In this document: in pieces, positions 34,483-39,416 of the stretch
Layout: each line of letters opens with the position of its first letter
How positions within the stretch are numbered: the stretch's first letter is position 1
Source: Bacillus sp. 491mf
GTDB taxonomy: Bacteria; Bacillota; Bacilli; Bacillales; Bacillaceae_G
NCBI RefSeq assembly: GCF_900112415.1
Contig: NZ_FOLV01000003.1
Span: 231,195 to 270,610, forward strand
Direction of reading: 5' to 3'
Length of the DNA stretch: 39,416 nt
Program-made: the position numbers and the translations under genes
The notes under the pieces: generated by a model
Told to the model about the DNA's origin: nothing
Seen by the model: only the letters and a program-made list of their open reading frames with translations
Databases searched by the model: none

Positions 34483-34845
34483 ATGAATCAAGATATCGAA
34501 AAACAAATCAATCAATTGAACTACAAATTAAGAGGTCTATCTCAAGAACAATCTCAAAATCAACGTGCCATTCAAAAGATTGAACAAACAGAAGCGGATT
34601 TTCATGATTGGACAGGCAGAAGCCGTCGTTTGTTTGACCGCATATTAGAAACTTGGCACAATGATAGAGAACTAAGACAGTTCTTTTACAATACACAGCA
34701 AGATGCACAACAACTTGAGCGACAACTCACCTACGAATTGGAAGACCGAAAAGAAACGTTGCTAAAAGAGAAAGAAAACTTGAATGGGCTAGAAAATGAC
34801 CTTTACTATCAAAAACAAAATTTAGCAAGGGAAGTGAAGCCGTGA
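34483..34845 (+). CDS. T7SS LXG-associated coiled-coil protein (DUF5082/YwqH-like)
   Basis: 120 residues, almost wholly helical and charged, with long heptad-like Gln/Glu/Lys stretches (QINQLNYKLRGLSQEQSQNQ, LEDRKETLLKEKENLNGLEN). A conserved-looking DWTGRSRRLFDRILETW sits in the middle. It matches the YwqH/DUF5082 group, the second small partner of LXG proteins (Lap2-like in role). ATG 34483 follows TAGGAGGT, a near-perfect site; a short hairpin CCTAC/GTAGG precedes it. Its stop overlaps the GTG start of the LXG gene, implying coupled synthesis. Confidence 0.82.
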   Translation: MNQDIEKQINQLNYKLRGLSQEQSQNQRAIQKIEQTEADFHDWTGRSRRLFDRILETWHNDRELRQFFYNTQQDAQQLERQLTYELEDRKETLLKEKENLNGLENDLYYQKQNLAREVKP

Positions 34846-36203
34846 GTTTAAACATGTATTTAGGGGAAGTACAAGCTCAAACACAGAGTATGAATGCTAT
34901 GTGCACTGCAACGATTCAAGGAATGGAACAGGCTATTAATTCGATTGACGCTTTTGTATTCGATGCTGTTTTGCAAGGACAAACTTACGACAGTGCAAAA
35001 ACATTCTTCGCTCAAACCTTCCGGCCTTTAGCTCAAGGAATCATTTATTTGTGTGAAGAATTAATTCGTCAAAATGATGCCTTTCCGAATGATTTCCAAT
35101 CACAGGTAGCTTCGACAGATGTGATTGAGCAAGAAATACGAGAACAAATGCAAGGGATTGATCAAACGAAAGCAGGTATGGAAGGAATTAGTAGTACCCT
35201 TCCAGCTATGCAAGTTATGGTAAATATTTTTGATGCGATGAAACAAAAGCTGCAAGAAAAATTAGACCATCTTTATCAATTTAATGCTACGTCTAGTAGT
35301 AAGTATGATACAGCACTCCAACTAGCTGCGAGCATCGCGCAAGGTCTGGCGGAAGTTCAAAGTGGGAAAGGATTTAGTGCCGTCAGCGGTACATTTAGTA
35401 CGCAAGGATTGAATATGGAGTGGACGGGGCCTATTCAGAAAATTACAGAAGATAAAGCTCGTGAAGTTGAAAGTTTAAATAAGGATTCTGAATCTGGTGA
35501 AGTAGACAAAAAAGATTCATTTTTAGGTATGACTGGTTTCAATTGGAAGGCACCAGTGGATGGATGGGGGAATACAGTCGGAACAGTTACAGGTGCAGCG
35601 GCAGTAATAGAAAAGGCTAATAAAGTAATTAATGGTTATAAGGTAATATACGATTTGGACAGAAGAGCACAACGCGTCCTTGTAACAGAACATTACGGTT
35701 TTAAGGGTAGTAAAAATAGGGATTATAAGATTTATTATGTAGATGATGTCGCAGCAAAAATGAAAAATGGAACCGCTAGCAAGACGATAAAAGAAGTAGA
35801 TGCTCTTATAAAAAGTGGAAGTGTGCTAAGTGCGTCTAAAATGGCTTTAAAGGATAGGCTTGGATGGGCTAGTGTGGCTATAGACTCATATACGGATACA
35901 AGTGAGAATATCAAAAATAATGAATCAAGTGATAAAATCGCAGGAGATATTATTGGTAATGTTGTTGTAGGAGGAGCAGTAACCGTAGGGGCAACGGCTC
36001 TTACAGCTCTGGCCCTCCCAGCAGCACCAGTTCTAGCAGTTGCCGCAGCTGGATTTGTTTTTTCAGTAGGACTAACATATTTCACAGAAGGTGTGAAATG
36101 GGATGTTGATTTAGATGGTGATGGTGAAGATGATACTATTAAAGATATGGTGAAAACGGGTTCGAAAAAAGCCTGGTCAACAGTAGCGGGGTGGTTTAAT
36201 TAA
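34842..36203 (+). CDS. LXG-domain T7SS toxin with glycine-zipper-like membrane domain
   Basis: 453 residues. Residues 1-~205 are an LXG domain: SLNMYLGEVQAQTQSMNAMC, then IDAFVFDAVLQGQTYDSAKT and a helical section ending at about YQFNATSSSKYDTALQLA. A linker with NWKAPVDGWGNTVGTVTGAA follows. The C-terminal domain (~250-453) contains a 48-residue hydrophobic, Gly/Ala-rich block at ~366-414 (GDIIGNVVVGGAVTVGATAL then ALPAAPVLAVAAAGF), and ends in an acidic DLDGDGEDD motif and KKAWSTVAGWFN. LXG toxins are exported by T7SS; this tail suggests membrane damage, like streptococcal TelE, rather than nuclease or NADase action. The start is GTG 34842, overlapping the previous stop; ATG 34854 is possible. 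Confidence 0.87.
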   Translation: MSLNMYLGEVQAQTQSMNAMCTATIQGMEQAINSIDAFVFDAVLQGQTYDSAKTFFAQTFRPLAQGIIYLCEELIRQNDAFPNDFQSQVASTDVIEQEIREQMQGIDQTKAGMEGISSTLPAMQVMVNIFDAMKQKLQEKLDHLYQFNATSSSKYDTALQLAASIAQGLAEVQSGKGFSAVSGTFSTQGLNMEWTGPIQKITEDKAREVESLNKDSESGEVDKKDSFLGMTGFNWKAPVDGWGNTVGTVTGAAAVIEKANKVINGYKVIYDLDRRAQRVLVTEHYGFKGSKNRDYKIYYVDDVAAKMKNGTASKTIKEVDALIKSGSVLSASKMALKDRLGWASVAIDSYTDTSENIKNNESSDKIAGDIIGNVVVGGAVTVGATALTALALPAAPVLAVAAAGFVFSVGLTYFTEGVKWDVDLDGDGEDDTIKDMVKTGSKKAWSTVAGWFN

Positions 36204-36204
36204 C

Positions 36205-36876
36205 ATGAAAAAAAGTATAGATTTTAATAAGAAAGCTTTTGCACATTATATGGCTGTTTATCCTGTAAATGAAATAAGAGTCCACGTAATTGGCCTTGTT
36301 CTTTTGGGGGCAGACGTGTTTGTTCTTTTGCCTGCTTTTGCGCCCCCTTTTCGATTACTCTATGTATATATAGTAACTCCTCCAGTTGTTTTTTTAAATT
36401 TGTGGGCGATATGGATTGCTATCAATCCTCGGAAACGACAATTACAATACACTCTATTTCGAGGAGTATTTGGCACCATATGTTCAGTCGGATTATTGGT
36501 TATAAATCAAAAATATGCCTATGAAGTGTTACAATTACAAACGCCAATCTATTTTATTTTTTCATTTGGTTTGTATGGTTTTGCTTTGTATCATTTTTAT
36601 AAAAATCATATTGAAAAACTTCAGGAACCAAGAAAAAAATCAAAATCATCGAAAGGAACTGGTGGTGTAAAAGTAGCAGCTTTTGCAGCTGGATTGGGGC
36701 AGTTAATTGCTAGTATAATTCTTAGTATTGCAACACAAGAGGCGGGAGCAATTGTATTTATGTGTGTATGCACAGCGGCTTCGTTTATTTTCTTTTATAT
36801 GATTATAGAACTCCATAAGTATTATTATTTACGGAAGCATATAGAAGATGGAGGGAAAGTACGTATAGGCTTTTAA
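36205..36876 (+). CDS. Multi-pass membrane protein, probable immunity protein of the LXG toxin
   Basis: 223 residues with about six hydrophobic segments: VHVIGLVLLGADVFVLLPAF, LLYVYIVTPPVVFLNLWAIW, GVFGTICSVGLLVI, TPIYFIFSFGLYGFALY, LGQLIASIILSIATQEAGAI and MCVCTAASFIFFYMIIEL, with a basic cytoplasmic stretch KLQEPRKKSKSSKG. It begins 1 nt after the toxin stop. No family recognised. Position directly after a membrane-acting LXG toxin, and a duplicated diverged copy downstream beside an orphan toxin tail, make an immunity role likely (inference). The ribosome site (GGGGTGG) is weak, so translation may be coupled to the toxin. Confidence 0.75.
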   Translation: MKKSIDFNKKAFAHYMAVYPVNEIRVHVIGLVLLGADVFVLLPAFAPPFRLLYVYIVTPPVVFLNLWAIWIAINPRKRQLQYTLFRGVFGTICSVGLLVINQKYAYEVLQLQTPIYFIFSFGLYGFALYHFYKNHIEKLQEPRKKSKSSKGTGGVKVAAFAAGLGQLIASIILSIATQEAGAIVFMCVCTAASFIFFYMIIELHKYYYLRKHIEDGGKVRIGF

Positions 36877-36961
36877 AGAGAATTTGTTGAATTTCAAGTA
36901 TATAATCGCACTCTTCTTATAGTTGGTTAAAGGATAGAAAAAATAGAAGGGAGAGGTTAAT

Positions 36962-37069
36962 ATGAATACGGAATTACATTTAGATAGCAGAGAGATCTTT
37001 TTTCTATTTCGAATGATAGGGATAGAAGAAGTTAAAGGATTTGAAAATCCATACCAGGCTATACCTTAG
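36962..37069 (+). pseudogene. Truncated, frameshifted copy of the DUF5081-like gene
   Basis: It starts MNTELHLDSREIFFLFRMIG, nearly identical to the intact copy at 38458, but one base is missing in the CCATAC-CAGGC region (intact: CCATACAAAGGC). The frame then ends at TAG 37067-37069 after 35 residues. The remaining ~160 codons have been deleted; traces of similarity fade out by about 37100. Confidence 0.85.
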
Positions 37070-37196
37070 AGTAAAAAGATTAAGAGTGGATATAGGAATA
37101 CTTAATAGAAAACGACAGGATGGTGCACGTGAGATTCTGCGCTATTCAAATAATCTTTGAAAAATATATAAGCCGTATAAGAAAGGGCGGAGAATT

Positions 37197-37460
37197 ATGC
37201 AATTTTCTAAAGAAAAGCTGTTACCAAATGGCTCTATTGTTCTGTTAAAAGGAGGGACAAAAAAGATTGTAATTTACGGAAGAAAACAACTACTTATGGT
37301 TGAAGAACCTGTTATGTATGACTACATTGGCTGTTTTTATCCAGAAGGATACATTGATCCTGATTATACATTTGTATTTAATCATGATGCTATTGAAGAA
37401 ATTATATTTGTAGGTTTTGTAGATGAGGAAGAAGAGGCATTTGTAGGAATGCTTAATTAA
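37197..37460 (+). CDS. DUF4176 protein, T7SS LXG-accessory (LcpA-like)
   Basis: 87 residues, soluble. KLLPNGSIVLLKGGTKKIVI, YDYIGCFYPEGYI and the FNHDAIEEIIFVGFVDEEEE end are the DUF4176 signature. DUF4176 proteins are encoded in LXG operons and, in streptococci (LcpA), support export of the cognate LXG toxin; this is established for those, inferred here. ATG 37197 follows AAAGGGCGGAG. It lies between the broken DUF5081-like gene and a terminator, suggesting it is the last functional gene of the first unit. Confidence 0.83.
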   Translation: MQFSKEKLLPNGSIVLLKGGTKKIVIYGRKQLLMVEEPVMYDYIGCFYPEGYIDPDYTFVFNHDAIEEIIFVGFVDEEEEAFVGMLN

Positions 37461-37479
37461 ATATGATCTAGAAACAGGG

Positions 37480-37507
37480 AAAGGAATCTATGGAGGTTCC
37501 TTTTTTA
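37480..37507 (+). terminator. Terminator after DUF4176 gene
   Basis: AAAGGAA pairs with TTCCTTT and ends in TTTTTT. It separates the first LXG unit from the orphan toxin-immunity copy. Confidence 0.7.
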
Positions 37508-37547
37508 ATATATTAACGATATTCATTTGCATTTCGGAATTGAGTAA

Positions 37548-37700
37548 CGGTTTGCTTTTTCAGTAGGACTAACATATTTCACAGAAGGTGTGAAATGGGA
37601 TGTTGATTTAGATGGTGATGGTGAAGATGATAGTATTAAAGATATGGTGAAAACGGGTGTGAAAAAAGCTTGGTCAACAGTAGCGGGGTGGTTTAATTAA
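37548..37700 (+). pseudogene. Orphan C-terminal tail of the LXG toxin
   Basis: A 50-codon open frame without a start; an in-frame TAA lies at 37545-37547. It reads FSVGLTYFTEGVKWDVDLDG then DGEDDSIKDMV and KKAWSTVAGWFN, identical to the toxin end (36058-36203) except for a few substitutions (Thr to Ser, Ser to Val). It ends 1 nt before the second immunity gene, just as in the intact operon. Orphan toxin tails with their own immunity genes are typical of polymorphic toxin loci. Confidence 0.88.
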
Positions 37701-38563
37701 CATGAAAAAAAGTATAGATTTTAATAAGAAGGCTTTTGAATATTATATGGCTGTTTATGCTGTAGAGGATATAAGATCGACTATTATTACTCTTGTTATT
37801 GGGATAGCAGACATATTTGTTCTTGCGCCTGCTTTTGCGAATCCTTTTCGATTATTATATGTATATATAGTAGCTCCTCCGATTATCTTTTTGAACCTGT
37901 GGGCGTTATGGATTATTATCAATCCTCGGAAACGGCAATTACAATACACTCTATTTCGAGGAGTATTTGGTATCATATGTTCAGTAGGATTATTGGTTAT
38001 AGCTCAAAAATTTGCATATGAAATGTTACAATTACAAACGCCAATTTATTTTATTTTTTCATTTGGTTTGTATAGTTTTGCTTTGTATCATTATTATAAA
38101 AATCATATTAAAAAACTTCAGGAACCAAGAAAGAAATCAAAATCATCGAAAGGAATGGGCGGTTTAGGAGTAATTGCTTTTGTAGGATTGGGGCAACTTA
38201 TTGCTAATATCAGTCTTGGTATTGCAACACAACAAATGGTGGCAATTGTATTAATGTGTGTATACTCAATGCTTTCACTTATTTTGTTTCATTTCATTAT
38301 GGAACTTCATAGATATTATTATTTACGGAAGCATATAGAAAGTGGAGGGAAGACACATAGAGCCTTTTAAAGAGGATTTGTTGAATCTTGAGTATATAAT
38401 TGTATTTCTCTTAGAGTCGATTAAAGACTAGAAAAAATAGAAGGGAAAGTTAATCTCATGATTATGGAATTACATTTAGATAGCAGAGAGGTCTTTTTCC
38501 TATTTCGAATGATAGGGATGGAAGAAGTTAAAGGATTTGAAAATCCATACAAAGGCTATACAT
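37549..38563 (+). repeat. Direct repeat unit B
   Basis: Partner of unit A (36052-37069), offset 1497 bp. The left boundary is close to GTTTGC-TTTTTCAGTAGG. On the right, similarity continues into the intact DUF5081-like gene to about the CCATACAAAGGCTATAC region, where the A copy is frameshifted. Confidence 0.9.
37702..38370 (+). CDS. Second immunity-like multi-pass membrane protein
   Basis: 222 residues, paralogue of the protein at 36205-36876. MKKSIDFNKKAF, RLLYVYIVAPP, INPRKRQLQYTLFRGVFG, LQLQTPIYFIFSFGLY and LQEPRKKSKSSKG are shared. Differences cluster in the first membrane segment (SSTIITLVI-type region), and in segments five and six. Such clustered change fits adaptation to a different toxin variant. 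It follows the orphan toxin tail by 1 nt and is followed by the intact DUF5081-like gene. Whether it is transcribed is unclear, since a terminator lies upstream and no promoter is obvious. Confidence 0.75.
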   Translation: MKKSIDFNKKAFEYYMAVYAVEDIRSTIITLVIGIADIFVLAPAFANPFRLLYVYIVAPPIIFLNLWALWIIINPRKRQLQYTLFRGVFGIICSVGLLVIAQKFAYEMLQLQTPIYFIFSFGLYSFALYHYYKNHIKKLQEPRKKSKSSKGMGGLGVIAFVGLGQLIANISLGIATQQMVAIVLMCVYSMLSLILFHFIMELHRYYYLRKHIESGGKTHRAF

Positions 38564-39051
38564 TAGAGGAAATAGATCAAGAATGTGAGGAAGTGAGAGC
38601 AACTCTTCTAGAAGATGGAGTATTGGAAGAAATAGATGGTAAGCTCATCATTGAACCAAATACATTGTATTTTTTAGAGATTTGTAAATGCAATGATGCC
38701 GTTGTTAAACTTAAAATACAAGGTAAGGAACAGGATGTAGATTTATATTATTATATTTCATTAGAGGAACCCGCAGTTATGACCCTTAAAGAAGAAAGAA
38801 ATTTTGCTTCAAAAACTACATATATTTTCACACTAATAGAAGGATTGAATGAGTATATTAATACGATTGGAAGCTGGTTAGAAGATGCAGAAGAGCAGTT
38901 TATAAATATGAATGCGCGCATTCAAGTAGCGACATATAACCAATTGACGGAGTTGTCTTCCAGTGTTCCGGTTGGAAGTCTAGAACAATTTTTAACATAT
39001 TTCCAAAAGAATTCCCCTTCCTCAAGGAATGAGAAGGGTGAAGCCCGATGA
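38458..39051 (+). CDS. T7SS-associated DUF5081-like protein
   Basis: 197 residues, soluble. It opens MIMELHLDSREVFFLFRMIG then KGFENPYKGYTLEEIDQECE, a helix, VLEEIDGKLIIEPNTLYFLE, then strands KLKIQGKEQDVDLYYYIS, and helices to the end. I tentatively link it to DUF5081, a family found in T7SS/LXG loci. The start-helix/winged part/strand order recalls mycobacterial EspG chaperones of PE-PPE proteins, which is an idea only. ATG 38458 follows GAAGGGAAAG; ATG 38464 is an alternative. Its stop overlaps an ATG (39048-39050) whose short frame ends after 15 codons, perhaps the start of a lost next gene. Confidence 0.65.
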   Translation: MIMELHLDSREVFFLFRMIGMEEVKGFENPYKGYTLEEIDQECEEVRATLLEDGVLEEIDGKLIIEPNTLYFLEICKCNDAVVKLKIQGKEQDVDLYYYISLEEPAVMTLKEERNFASKTTYIFTLIEGLNEYINTIGSWLEDAEEQFINMNARIQVATYNQLTELSSSVPVGSLEQFLTYFQKNSPSSRNEKGEAR

Positions 39052-39244
39052 GTAGGGAGGGGATGAATTTTGGTTGGCGTAAGCCAAAAGGTTGAAAAAG
39101 GAATTTCCTCAAATTAGATAGAATGTATGTAAAGAATGCTTTTGATCTCAAGGTTATTGTTTGCTGGCTGTGGGCAGTTCACCATTAGAAATGATAAAAC
39201 AATACATCGAAACTTAAGGACAAAACTAACGAGGGGTGATGACA

Positions 39245-39416
39245 ATGTTGTTGAATCAAAAATATGAAATCTTCCCAACAGAAGCACAAAAAGAAGTGTT
39301 AGACCGTTGGTTACAATATTGTCGTCAAACCTATAATTCTGCCTTGCTAGACAAAGAACGGAAATATAAGCAAAACAAAGAAAATTACGATCGTTATGAT
39401 ATGCAAAGACAACTTA
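39245..39416 (+). CDS. TnpB (IS200/IS605-family RNA-guided nuclease), 5' end
   Basis: 57 codons before the window ends. MLLNQKYEIFPTEAQKEVLD then RWLQYCRQTYNSALLDKERK is the N-terminal helix-turn-helix region of OrfB/TnpB proteins. The start ATG 39245 follows GAGGGGTGATG. No TnpA gene lies upstream; the 193 bp between it and the DUF5081-like stop must hold the element's left end, but I cannot place the boundary. The guide (omega) RNA would be at the 3' end, beyond the window. Confidence 0.88.
   Translation, partial: MLLNQKYEIFPTEAQKEVLDRWLQYCRQTYNSALLDKERKYKQNKENYDRYDMQRQL

Larger units (their letters stand above)
36052..37069 (+). repeat. Direct repeat unit A (toxin tail + immunity + DUF5081-like start)
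   Basis: Unit A matches unit B (37549-38563) at a constant offset of 1497 bp; for example the immunity starts are at 36205 and 37702. Toxin-tail portions are nearly identical; immunity genes differ more (roughly 70% of residues identical by eye). The shared leader before the DUF5081-like gene is also recognisable. Confidence 0.9.

Noticed and set aside
35735-36085. 116-codon minus-strand frame rich in Ala and Thr
   Set aside because: Antisense shadow of the Gly/Ala-rich toxin domain.

Overview
The window is chromosomal DNA from a member of the Bacillus cereus group. The evidence is low GC, AGGAGG-type ribosome sites, an exosporium collagen-like gene with GPT repeats, a CotY/CotZ/ExsY-family coat gene beside CotO, a YjcA-YjcD-YjcF-YjcG-YjcH block in the order known from Bacillus, and a trp operon that contains trpG and is led by two tandem T-boxes. 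Remembered B. cereus/anthracis TrpC and TrpA sequences differ from these at many positions, so this may be a more divergent group member. That last point is recall, not a search.

Layout. 1-2400: spore surface genes (5' end of a collagen-like protein, CotO, a CotZ/ExsY paralogue, a YjcA-like membrane protein, a Gln-rich Cys-tailed small protein). 2414-6729: housekeeping genes on the minus strand (UvrD-like helicase; yjcH-yjcG-yjcF operon). 7137-10508: EamA transporter, small Ig-like protein, proline symporter. 10766-17717: sigma-A promoter, two Trp T-boxes, then trpEGDCFBA with overlapping or abutting cistrons. 17907-22852: DUF4240 protein, lactate-permease-like transporter, acetyltransferase, coenzyme A disulfide reductase, SUFU-domain protein. 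23264-26240: an accessory stretch with a WGR/beta-propeller protein, a zinc-ribbon protein, two gene remnants, a long perfect hairpin and an inverted pair of related 38-bp sequences. 26261-33473: DUF2441 protein, HEFGH membrane protein, odhA-odhB (2-oxoglutarate dehydrogenase E1-E2) and a VC0807-like membrane protein.

33816-39416 is the most interesting part. It is a type VII secretion (T7SS) LXG toxin locus: two small LXG partner proteins, an LXG protein whose C-terminus is a Gly/Ala-rich hydrophobic (glycine-zipper-like) domain rather than a nuclease, a multi-pass membrane protein as likely immunity, a DUF4176 accessory protein, and a DUF5081-like protein. A direct repeat of about 1 kb (offset 1497 bp) has produced an orphan toxin tail, a second diverged immunity gene and a broken copy of the DUF5081-like gene. 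A TAG-interrupted reading frame lies just upstream, and the window ends inside a TnpB gene.

Non-coding content is rich. At least six copies of a dispersed repeat with a conserved hairpin core lie between genes, with two copies in tandem at 4568-4916. Two copies of a second structured element also occur, together with a short tandem array after trpA and many intrinsic terminators. No rRNA, tRNA or CRISPR array was seen.
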